From assembly GCA_963556145.1 (NCBI GenBank), contig OY744466.1, positions 5,146,001 to 5,210,000 of the forward strand: a stretch of DNA of 64,000 bases, in the 5' to 3' direction. The DNA comes from Hygrocybe punicea. Its lineage: Eukaryota; Basidiomycota; Agaricomycetes; Agaricales; Hygrophoraceae. Numbering within the stretch: the stretch's first letter is position 1; each line of letters starts with the position of its first letter. Under the pieces are notes generated by a model, which was given only the letters and a program-made list of their open reading frames with translations, had not been told where the DNA came from and searched no databases. Below, in pieces: positions 35,411 through 45,531 of this stretch. A program made the translations under genes and the position numbers.

Positions 35411-37320
35411 AGGAATGGCGCAACATTCGCCTGAACGAATAAATTCAACGATTGCACCCAATCCACACCCCAACTTCATCTTGCAAGGTAATCGACAACG
35501 GTTCGTGCAAGGCCGGCTGTACGTGATTCTCATTTTTTTCTTTATATTTTCCATTACCGAAATCACCTCACCTTCGCTACAGTCACTGGTACGTGGATAT
35601 TTTTCGCACTAGAGTTTCAATCCGAATATATATTGACTTGCTTTGCTCAGGTGATGATGCTCCCCTGCTGTATTTCCGTGAGTGTCGTCTCCGCCACCGA
35701 CTTTGTTCACTGTCTCTAACACCATACTAGGTCAATCGTCGGCCGTCCTCGTCATGACGGTGTCATGATTGGGATGGGTCGGAAGGACTCCTACGTCAGG
35801 TACGTAGTGTTCTTCCCGAACCACCCCACCATACTAAATATACATACTAGAGATGAAGCTCAATCCAAGCGAGGTATCCTCACCTTAAAGTACCCCATTG
35901 AGCACGGTATTGTCACGAACTGGGATGACATGGAAAAGATCTGGCATCATACTTTCTACAATGAGCTCCGCGTTGCTCCAGAGGAACATCCCATCCTTCT
36001 AACAGAAGCTCCTCTCAACCTGAAGGCGAACCGTGAAAAGATGACCCAGATTATGTTTGAGACCTTTAACTCTTCAGCCTTCTACGTTTCCATTCAAGCC
36101 GTTCTGTCCCTTTACGCTTCCGGTCGTACCATGGGAATCGTGCTCGACTCCGGCGATGGTGTCACGCACACCATTCCCATCTACGAAGGATTTTCTTTGC
36201 CCCACGCCATCCTCCGTCTCGATCTCGCCGGGCGTGATCTGACTGATTTCTTGATCAAGAACTTGATGGAAAGGGGGTACCGATTCATGACTACGGCCGA
36301 GCGTGAAATCGTCAGAGACATCAAAGAGAAGCTCTGCTATGTCGCGCTTGACTTTGATCAGGAGCTCCAGACTGCCGCACAGTCCTCCGCGCTGGAGAAG
36401 AACTATGAATTACCCGATGGACAGGTTATAACGATCGGTAATGAACTGTAGGCACATTTTATATATATATGTTTTTGCTATACGCCGATATGAGCAAAAT
36501 TTGCTGACACTTGTTGCCAGGTTCCGCGCTCCGGAGGCTTTGTTCCAACCAGCCTTCCTCGGTCATGAATCTGCTGGCATTCATGAGACCACGTAAGCAA
36601 CCCCTTTCTAATCAATTTTTTTTTTGGGGGGGAGCGGAGAGACTGATGACGGAGGCTATAGATACAATTCCATTTTCAAGTGCGACCTCGATATTCGTCG
36701 TGATCTTTATGGCAACGTTGTGCTTTCTGGTGGTACTACGATGTTCCCCGGTATCACCGATCATTTGCAGAAGGAGCTGACAGCGATGGCGCCGTCCAGC
36801 ATGAAGGTTTGTCAACCATCGTTTTTTTTAAATACACATTCACGATGTGACGGAAAGAACGCTAAACTGCATGCTAACCCCACCCCCCCCTCCCCCCAGG
36901 TCAAAACTGTCGCACCTCCCGAGAGGAAGTACTCCGTGTGGATCGGTGGATCGATTCTTGCGTCCCTCAGCACCTTCCAGAATACGTGGTGCTCCAAGCA
37001 AGAGTACGACGAGTGTGGCCCTGGCATCGTCCACCGCAGTGCGTACAACCCCCATTTTCAAATACTTCAATCATCGCTCATATTTGATTCCCCATTGTTT
37101 TGTTCGACAAAGAATGCTTCTAATTGGTGAAAAAGAAACATCTCATACGTATACACAATTTCTTAGAGCTTTCAAGTCGTGTGATGATCCTTTTTTTTTT
37201 TACTTGCTCCTGTCATTCCTATTTGTTTTGATCGGATAATTATCCTTGAAGCTTGAAGCTTGAAGGATGCTTGTACCGCACAAGTCAAACAGAGCGATCA
37301 GAGCGACCAGATATCGCGTC
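35411..37320 (+). pseudogene. Second actin copy, broken
   Basis: Closely matches 12815-14850 over exons, introns and flanks, so it arose by DNA duplication, not reverse transcription. Lesions: exon 1 with the start codon and intron 1 are deleted (joined at about 35487); two codons of the [10 protein letters not shown] motif are missing; a single-base deletion near 35665 (GCTCCCCTGCTG) shifts the frame in exon 4; and the end of the long exon reads AACTGTAGG instead of AACGGTTGG. The 375-codon end is otherwise kept, with TAA instead of TGA. It retains Arg at the codon that is Cys256 in the intact copy. Same strand, 22.6 kb from the first copy. Confidence 0.9.
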
Positions 37321-38054
37321 TTAGATGTCCATGTCCATGTAAGTAGTTAGCAATTATGTAATTCACGATTGCTACAAGTTCTCGCCCTCCCTCGGACAGC
37401 CTCAACGTGAACTAGAAATTTCCCGAAATCTGGATGTCGCCAAGTCTGACAACAATATTCTGTATCATGTCTCATACCTAATGTTATTCATCGGCGGAAT
37501 CATTGCTCGAATGCCGAATCACACCTCTGATTGGCCCTAGTTTGCCATCCCGACAGCAAGGCACCACTTCGCTTGACGACACCCGAATTCGTGCGCTCCG
37601 CTGTCCAAGGCGATTCGGCAACATTCAAAGTGACTGCTTGGCTCCACGACGAACCTGAAGGATCTCATCGTGCTGAGCACCATTGATGCCAAAGACCTGG
37701 CCCTTTTGCAAAGTCAATACCTCATAGAAGACAAGTGTGTGAAAGTCATGGCTTGCTTTACGATTCCAACAGGTCGACATCAAGCTTGATGCTCAAGGAG
37801 AAGATTCCCTTCATCCACCAAGGACGACAAAGTTGGTTCAACAGTTGATGGGCTGGCAAGACATCGCGCATTGTTGGCCGACTCAACACCAGAGTTAGGC
37901 TCCATGTGGTCGTGAAACCCCCAGCTGCTGCTGATGAGTGGCGAGTTCTATGGCTCATTGCTCTGACTGCCTCTGCCTCATCGCCGTCTCACATTCTATG
38001 CGGTATTATCTACCAACTCGCTCCGTGCCTTCTCATCTTGTGTAACCAGCTGAT
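37321..38054 (+). pseudogene. Unrecognised decayed coding sequence
   Basis: Between 37560 and 38030 fragments look coding in changing frames (TPEFVRSAVQGDSATFKVTA, then IVGRLNTRVRLHVVVKPP), separated by stops. I do not recognise the family. It may be the 5' part of the open frame at 38055-38519. Confidence 0.3.
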
Positions 38055-38519
38055 TTGAAGCGGGGCCTCTCATTTAAAGAGCTGTATGCGGTGGTTGTTC
38101 AGGACTGTCTGCTCCTCGAAGTGCGTCCATGGAACCACATTGTCGCGATGCACCGTCGGATTCGCGATGAGCTAGGGCTTGTCGGTGAATTATTTCGGTC
38201 TGATTTGGAAATTCTGCCCCTACCAATGACACCCACAATGATTGAGCTACTGGTACCGGTACAAAATCTGGCTGAGCTTCGGACTCAGGCATACCGACGA
38301 CCGAAGGATTTCCCAGTCATCACACTTTCCAAAAATTCCAACCGATTTCATGTGAAAGGGCAGCAGGATCTATGTGTTCATTTCCCTGTTTGGCTACCTC
38401 CTGAGGATCATGAGTTTCTCCGATCGTACTCATCCAATATACAAGATTTCTTGCTCCCAAAGAGCGATTTCCAGAGGACCCGTCTCCCGCCATTTACTAG
38501 TTTATCAGTTCGAATCTGA
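38055..38519 (+). CDS. Hypothetical protein, 154 residues, possibly a 3' fragment
   Basis: A single open frame starting MKRGLSFKELYAVVVQD, with reasonable amino-acid balance, a hydrophobic middle (LGLVGELF, LLVPVQNLAELRTQAYRRP) and no known motif. No introns were needed. Decayed coding-like sequence precedes it on the same strand, so the shown start may be internal to an older gene. Confidence 0.35.
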   Translation: MKRGLSFKELYAVVVQDCLLLEVRPWNHIVAMHRRIRDELGLVGELFRSDLEILPLPMTPTMIELLVPVQNLAELRTQAYRRPKDFPVITLSKNSNRFHVKGQQDLCVHFPVWLPPEDHEFLRSYSSNIQDFLLPKSDFQRTRLPPFTSLSVRI

Positions 38520-38779
38520 AGGCATATGGCAACAGGGACTGGTCAGCCCTAAAAATGGAATGAGATAAGCGTGCCGTTCACACTTCCGACGCGGCATTGC
38601 ATTAGGACCCAGGACACTACTCCTCTATCAATTAATATGGATATTCCTATGTCTGTTGGCGACAGTGGGCTTGCCCAGTATCTTTTTCATACTTTTTCAT
38701 ACTATATATATTATATATTCATCAATAATAGACTATGATACATGATAAACTGAGTGGAAAGGATAAAATGGGTGGGGTA

Positions 38780-39450
38780 CAGTTGAAACCACTAAGAAAG
38801 GTGAGGTAGCATGGTAATAGGATTTAGCAAGGGTAGCAGGATGTACCTGAGGGGCAGGGGGTAGCGGAATACACCCAGGAGTAGCGGGATGTGCCCAAGG
38901 GGCAGCAGGGTAGCAGGACAGACCTGAGGGGCCGTGGGGGTAGCAGGACATGCCCAGGGGGCAGCAGAGGGTAGCGGGAGGGTGATGGGACGTACCTGCG
39001 AAGTGGCGAAGTGAAGGTGAGAGGGGCCCGCAGGTTGGGGCACTCTGAGGGGTCGGGGAGTGGTAGGAGGGTACTTACTCGGGTGATTTGGCCCAGTTCC
39101 ATCGTCAGAGACAACGGCCTCACCCACGATATCCTTACCCCCATCCAAGGTGGCCCATCGTCATCGTCGTTGCTGCCGCCGGTTCCTGGCCCCGGCACCC
39201 TTGCCCCCACCCGAGGCGGCCCACCGTCATCGTTGTTGCTGCTGCCATCCACTTCTGACTTCGTTGTCGTTGTTGCTGTCGGTTTCTGGCCTAGGCATCC
39301 TTGCCCCATCCGAGGCACGGCCCATCGTCATCGTCGTTGCTGCTGCCGTCCGCTTCTGACTTCGTTGTCGTTGCTGCCGTCGGTTTCTGTCCTCGGCATC
39401 CTTACCCCATCCGAGGCGGACTACAGTAGTTCACTCTGCAATGGAGTCGG
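38780..39450. repeat. GTAGC(A/G)GGA and CGTCATCGTCGTTGCTGCTG repeats
   Basis: 38820-38990 is an irregular tandem array (ggtagcaggacgtgcccaggggcag). 39130-39410 has three diverged copies of a roughly 100-bp unit (catccttgccccCatccgaggc ... cgttgttgctgctgcc ... ctgacttcgttgtcgttgctg ... ggtttctgg). Its right edge (39395-39455) matches 15025-15085. Not coding. Confidence 0.7.
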
Positions 39451-39949
39451 TTATGGAACAGGCGTGAGTTTTTCCATCCGCTTTCACTAATAGATGCACT
39501 CACTACGGTTTCACAAAGTGTGGCGTGGTGCACTAGTTTTCTGCTTAGAGTGACCATCATGACAATTGCTAAGTCGCTTTGTAATGACAATGATGTTTGT
39601 ACATTATTTGGGCAGACTGCTTGGACAGTGCGCCCAAATAAACAAACGGATTAGGAAAGGGCGACAGACGATTTTATATGGACGATTTTAAATAATGTTA
39701 GATGACATGACAAAGGAATGACTACGGCAATTATCGAGAAAATGAGTCCAAATGAGTGAGTGTCATAGCAGACAGGGCAATGAAATAACCAGGGTATAGT
39801 GTACTGAAAGGAGGTCCAAAACGATGATTCCGGAGCATGGTCAATGGCCGCAAATTGGCCGCAATTCTGTCTGGATGCTGTCAAAACAAGTTTGAGTTCT
39901 TTTCTGAAACAGCAAGGGTACGAACTCACATTATTAGTGGGAATCACCA

Positions 39950-40270
39950 TTAGGTGGTTTGGCTAGGATGAATGGATATATCTGAGATTGACATTTCGCG
40001 AGTTTCAAGGCCTGGGTCAATTAACACTCTACCAGATCTGGGTTGTCCTACCGGTATGTTCATCAATGAAGAGCCTGAAGTCTCGTACCCCTTCTGAACA
40101 TCACCAATGGGTTCGGGACCTTTGGGTGCGGCCACTGTGGACTTGGTGTATTCGGTAGGCAAGTCAAAATAGTGACAAAATTTGTTACAAAAATGATCAT
40201 TCTTGAACTGATCGTGTGCTTCAGCGAGATTTCCAGATGCAAACAGCATGCCAAGGGAACTAGCAGATCT
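39950..40270 (-). repeat. Dispersed repeat, copy 2 (inverted match to 15690-15925)
   Basis: On the minus strand an open frame of about 99 codons runs SGNLAEAHDQFKNDHFCNKF ... YETSGSSLMNIPVGQPRSG. The same words occur in the other copy, so an old coding element is likely. Family unknown. The tract 39450-39950 shows no feature. Confidence 0.6.
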
Positions 40271-40971
40271 CGGTCAAGCATATTCAAGATAAAGTTAACA
40301 AATACTCACCTGTCTGTCATGATTTGTGGATCTGACAACAGATGATCGCCTCCTGCCAGGGACAATGGAGTGTGAGCATGCTCGAAACTGTTGAAAAAAT
40401 ACACACGCACCCTGATAGTCTGTCACAAACACAAGTTCGCTTGTCTTCCAGTACTGAACATGCTGGGAAAATGCAAGAAATTCTGCCCGCTGTAGATGCG
40501 GGTTCTTGGTGGCTTCGGAACTATATAAAGAAATAATAAGATCCTAACCAGTGGGTGTCAGCGTAGAAGTGACTGGATAAATCAGTGTCGGGAATAGTAG
40601 TAAAAGGAAGGGAATATTAGTAAAAGTAAAGCCACCGCGTACAACTGGACTAATAATAACGAATCCGGCGATGAACGGAGTGAAAATGGACAAATAATGA
40701 AGAACCTGATGATGCCGACGATGTCGGGTATGGCGGGTCGGGTCGGGTCGGGTCGGGTCGGGTCAGAAACGATGAACAAATATACGGGAACAGTGATAAA
40801 GACAACGAGGTGAACTATAAAAAGCTAAGGGTCTACGTGGACGAGCATTTGAAGGGAACACAGCTGTTTGCATAAACATGCGGAACTGAGAAAAAAGTCA
40901 AATGTGGCGCAGCGACTGCCGAGTCACGGCTCCCTGTCTGAGCTTGAACTTGGCTTCAACATTACAACTAC

Positions 40972-42026
40972 ATGCCCCCCCACACCGTCTCCAAAGGCAT
41001 CAAGGCTCGTATTCCTGTCCTCTACCAACGCGGCTACCGAGTTCCAGAAATATGTGATCTTCTTGGCATTCGCAAGTCACTCATCTACCAGACTTTGCAG
41101 TATCAACGAGAATATGGCCTCACCTACAATCCCTCTGCCCAACCAACAGCACGTCGCCACCTTCTTACGCCCCTTGATATCACCTTCATTCGTTTACTCC
41201 TTGCCCATCGCCACACCCTATACCTCGACGAGCTCCAACAAGAACTTCTGGCCGAGCGTAACATACATGTATCACTTTCAACTCTCATGCGAACTCTCCG
41301 CCGACTCCACTTCTCAAACAAACGTGTATCAGTCCAAGCACTTGAAAGAAATGATATCCAGCGCGCAATCTTCATGAATCGCATTGGGGAAGCCATCCCT
41401 GACCCATCGATGTTGATGTTTACGGACGAGAGTGCGATGAACGATCGCACGCATCACAGGCGATATGGCTGGTCGATTGTTGGAGCTCGGTGTGTGCAGC
41501 GGCAGGCGTTTGTGCGCGGAAAACGATATTCTATCCTACCTGTACTCACCCTTGACGGCATCATTGCCTATGATGTTATCGAAGGCTCCGTCACCGGTGA
41601 GCGGTTTGTCAAATTCCTTTGGGAGATGATTGTAAGTGTTTCTCATCAGTGAATCAGTTGTGTTTTGACCTTTTCACCAGATACCTCTCACCAATCCATA
41701 TCCAGGACCACGGAGTGTCCTCGTTCTCGACAACTGTAATATCCATCACGCGGAAGATGTCAGGGAACTCGTGGAGACTCAAGCACGTAAGTCATATCCT
41801 GTGCACTCCATACAACATTATATTGACCTACAATTTAGATTGCCGGATCGTCTATCTACCCCCATACTCCCCCGACTACAATCCTATCGAACTCGCCTTC
41901 TCTTCCATCAAAGCATACTTGCGCCATCATACCCATGACCGGGGCTTATTCACCATTGTTCGTGCAATGGAGACTATAACACCGGAGAAGGCAGCGGGGT
42001 GGTTTCGTTCATCGGGTTACATGTGA
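40972..42026 (+). CDS. Tc1/mariner (IS630-type) DDE transposase, three exons, 317 residues
   Basis: Exons 40972-41631, 41681-41786 and 41839-42026 join cleanly (954 nt). The N-terminus is a helix-turn-helix region (IKARIPVLYQRGYRVPEICD, residues about 10-30) for TIR binding. The DDE catalytic triad is Asp152 (MFTDES), Asp237 (VLVLDN) and Glu273 (YSPDYNPIE), a DD35E spacing. The intron donors GTAAGT and acceptors CAG/TAG are good. No stop or frameshift interrupts it, so it may encode an active enzyme. It lies 14 bp inside the left inverted repeat and converges with the passenger gene. Confidence 0.9.
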
Positions 42027-42137
42027 CGAAGTGTTTTTTTAGTCTTATTATGTATTGGCAATGCAATCAGACTGGTGCCCAGGGGGCCAAAATTTTTATT
42101 GGACATTGAACAATGAGTGCTGTGCTATGTAAAGTAA

Positions 42138-43764
42138 TTATGACCAAGTGGGATCTTCTTCACCAAGCCTCGGCGGCGCATGGAATCCTGGTGGGACAGG
42201 GACTAAACTCTTGAGCTCATCGCTGTAGTATGATGTTCAGCGGTCGTCTGCCGTATGCTCCCCCTTGGTCATTGTGGGTCCAAACCACGAAGCAAGCCCA
42301 CCATCATCCCAAGCAATCTCATATCGGATGTCCTTGTTAGAGGTGGGGGATTGGGAAGGACGACAGCCAGGTGAATGACAACAGCTGCCAGCAGACCGGG
42401 TGTTAGTTTTCCTGCGCTTCCGTTCCTGTTTCCAGCGTGAGCAGCCGGCAATCAAGCGCATCGCCTCCCCTTTTGACATGTAAGATCCGTGACAGTGAGT
42501 GCCCCGATGATATCAGGGCCATAATCGTCATCACGAAGGTTTGCTTCGTAGTTGCATGCCGTTTGCACTCCAAGGCTATCCCGTGCATAAACTAAATAGT
42601 TGTGGAGATCGGTGGATGCCGGCATGATTGGCGAGGAGATGGGAGATGAACTGAATGTGCATTTGCGTTTGGGAGTGGAGAGTACATCGGTTTTAGGCGC
42701 CAGCACGCCCACAACAGTGGTCATCATCTGTGTGAATAAGGCCATTTGATTGCCTTCGCTAGCGGCTTGATTTGAGGCTGTGTCTCCGTTGGTTTGTCGG
42801 GAAGGTAACAAAGATTTTTGGCGATTCGCTGGATCAAATGCTGCGGTATGGGGTAGGGCATTGATTGTAGCTTGACCCTCATGCTTCATGGAGATTAGCC
42901 TTGTTCTGCTACAAGCAATACAAACAAAGAACGTACCAGAGCGATAGCCCATTGGTGCATCTGGAAAGGTGTTAGTGCGAGCTCCGAGTTGTCCTCGCAA
43001 ATGTAGATGTAGTGTCCCGGGTTGTTGTCACTGCCGTACTTCTTTTCGAGCATGCTGCGGAATCACGCTAGTGCAATCTCGAGAGATGTTGCCCCATCTG
43101 GTATAGTAGCAGGGTCCTGGATTTCAATACTGTTGTTTTCAACAACAACATCGGGCTGTGTGACTTGGGCATTAGCATGATTGAGAGAATTATAGAGTTC
43201 TGTACAGACGTCAATCGGGCACCTCTTTTTTACATTGTCGATGTCTACGATGATGTTGACCTTCCGATACTGATTCTCATTGATCTTGGACACGAGCTCC
43301 TTGTACTCAGACTCCCTTTCTACATCCAACGCATCTGTTTTGCTAAAGGCATAATTAGATTGAGAGCAGACGTGGGTATAGACGAATATGTACGAATGAC
43401 TGGGGTGATGATACTTGAATTTGAACCGTTGTTGGTCTGAAACCTTCCATTTCGTTTCACCAACACGTTTTAGAAGTGCTCGCATGAAAGGGACGTAGTT
43501 TTCAGATAGACAAGTAAAGGCAAGTTCCTTCGTATGGACTTCACGTTTTGATTTGACTGCTGGTTGTTTGCCAGTCTTAGGGATAGCCGGAGTATGTCGA
43601 ATGAGCTGGATCGAGAAGTTGGTGCAGAGCTCCTCCGAGTCATCTTCCGAAACAGCATCAGAGTCTACCATAGTGGACGTGTACAAGAAGTTCACTACAC
43701 TTCGGAGTGAAGCCAAGTTCAAGCTCAGACAGGGAGCCGTGACTCGGCAGTCGCTGCGCCACAT
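42138..43764 (-). pseudogene. Transposon passenger gene with a SAM-like domain, decayed
   Basis: The ATG lies inside the right inverted repeat, so the first about 19 residues (MWRSDCRVTAPC...) are encoded by TIR sequence. Exon 1 is 43764-42937; a 53-bp intron (GTACGT...AAG) leads to exon 2 at 42883. The junction gives MHQWAIAL-HEGQATINALP, matching the W-x-G-AT-PP pattern of related mushroom proteins. A segment near 42520-42610 (LHNYLVYARDSLGVQTACNY ... YGPDII) continuing as MSKGEAMRLIAG looks like a SAM-type helical domain. Lesions: in-frame TGA at 43063-43065 and 42237-42239, and a frameshift near 42485. Function unknown; not needed for known mariner transposition. Confidence 0.7.
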
Positions 43765-44399
43765 TTGACTTTTTTCTCAGTTCCGCATGTTTATGCAAAC
43801 AGCTGTAAAAGGATTCTGACTATGAGGGAAATGGGGACTAATGGTATCTTTTTTTTGTACGGTTGTTGGGGACCGTTTTTATAGTACAGGAGTGTGTAGC
43901 TACTTTCGGAAATGTCTACTTCGGCCGATAGAAACTACAAAGAAAAGCTGGAATGGGGATGTGGAAAGGGGGGTTGCAAAGTGACGAAGACAGGAATATG
44001 GAGGGGAAAATGAATATCCATGAAAAAGATGGAAAATGTCCTACATATCTCCGAAAGAATGACGGGATGCATAAATATGGTAAGTCCAAAGTCAGGGATT
44101 GACTCCGATGAGATCCATCTTCTAGAATTGGAACTCTGAGGCGTTTGAGGCTGCCAGATTTGGTCTGAAAGCGGCTGTGACAAAGCAGCATGTGTCGGGT
44201 TACATCAGTCACGTCGGGTCACGTCACGTCACGTCACGTCGGGTTGCGTCGGGTTACGTTGGGTTCGAATGCAAGTTGAATAGAGGCATCGGGTTCATCC
44301 GGATTCATGATATATCGAGGATATGGACTCAGAGGGACATCGACCCTCTACACCGCTCGACATCCTCATTGTGGCCGAAGAAGAGCAGAGATGCTGATC

Positions 44400-45531
44400 C
44401 ATTATGAATGTACTTTTGAAACGGTCCTTCAGTCTCACATCAGGAAAGTGAGGAGAGTATGATAAGGCCTTAACATCCTTTAAAATATGAATATTTTGTA
44501 GAATAACCAGAATTCTGATATATTTCTGGATAATGTTAGATATAAACCAGTAGTGTTGGCAGTTCACCACAACCTTAAGAAGACTGACATAAACTGCCCA
44601 GCATGCTGCAAGAAGTGTGGGATCATGCCAATGGTAACTGACATTACAATCCTAAGTGAGCCTGGCAAAAAATGTCATGCAGGAAAGTGAGACTGTGCTT
44701 GGCAAGTCAATCACTAAATAGCAGGCACTGACAGGTCATTTTCTAACAGATGAACCTGATCAGACCTATGCAAGCATGTATTTGAGTGACCTACTGGTAT
44801 TAGAGTGCTACTAGTGGAGCAGATCAGTAAGAAAGATAGCAGTTAAGCTTTTACTCACAAGTGATGCCAGCTTACAAGAGAAATCAAACAGATGCACCTT
44901 GCAGGACCCACCAGGTATGCAGGCATGCTTTGGGATGACCTGCAGGAGCACTTCAGCAAGAAAGACAATGGGAAGCTAATGGTTGATCAGTGACCGGCTG
45001 ATTGAGGTGAACTTACAAGATACCCCATACTGGCACAATTGGCAAAACTCACCAGGTGCACAGGCATGCTTTTGGGTTGCCTACCTGTATCTAGATGCTA
45101 CTAGTGGAGCAGATCAGTAAGAAAGATAGCAGTTAAGCTTGTACTCACTGAGTGACACCAGCTTACAAGAGAAATTAAACAGATGCACCTGGCAGGACCC
45201 ACCAGGTATGCAGGAAGACAATGGGAAGCTAATGGTTGATCTGTGACCTGGCAATTGAGGGGACCTTACAAGATACCCCATGCTGGCACAATCACACCAT
45301 GTGTATCTAAGTGCTACCCAAGTGCTACTAGTTGAGAAGATCAGCAGGAAAGACAGTGATTGCACAGCAACTGACTGAGTGACCAGTATTCACACTTTCG
45401 AGGCACATTTCAGGATGAATGTACAAATTTTGTTCACTTTCAAATTGTGAGAAATCTTACAAATCTTAGAACTGCAACAGAACATTATTGATTTCGACAA
45501 TTCCGACCACATAATGAAATATGTTAAGCGC
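44400..45531 (+). repeat. Tandem duplication, 290-bp unit, within gene-free DNA
   Basis: GCTACTAGTGGAGCAGATCA occurs at 44807 and 45097, exactly 290 bp apart. Both copies continue with agtaagaaagatagcagttaagctt, cagcttacaagagaaat and aacagatgcacc, then diverge with a partial third copy of shorter motifs near 45310. No coding frame is supported in 44400-45531. Confidence 0.75.

Larger units (their letters stand above)
40861..43805. mobile_element. Tc1/mariner-like DNA transposon with 99-bp inverted repeats and a passenger gene
   Basis: Outer ends CAGCTGTTTGCATAAACATG / complement. The inverted match runs 40860-40958 against 43708-43806 with no mismatch seen. TA follows the right end (43806-43807) and CA, presumably a mutated TA, precedes the left, as expected for TA-targeting IS630/Tc1/mariner enzymes. 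The unoccupied site is in LTR copy A near 4378-4386 (complement reads gaagggattaaaac). It carries a spliced transposase (+, 40972-42026) and a convergent decayed gene (-, 42138-43764). Near-identical ends point to recent activity. Confidence 0.9.
40491..44352 (-). mobile_element. Solo LTR, copy B, with 4-bp target duplication, split by a transposon
   Basis: Reads TGTAGAGGG...CATCTACA on the minus strand and matches 3844-4767 in reverse. CCGC flanks both ends (40487-40490 and 44353-44356), a 4-bp target duplication. The LTR is interrupted at 40861-43805; excluding that insert it is 917 bp against 924 bp for copy A. A CGGGT run (40734-40765) and a TATA motif (about 43878) are shared with copy A. 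Confidence 0.85.

Noticed and set aside
40849..40870. Octamer or other long target duplication for the mariner-like element
   Set aside because: Comparison with the empty LTR site supports only a TA (CA/TA) duplication; other matches at the ends are part of the palindromic CAGCTG.
42237..42479. Possible independent small gene (MSKGEAMRL...)
   Set aside because: Its sequence continues the SAM-like domain of the passenger gene after a frameshift, so it is part of that pseudogene.
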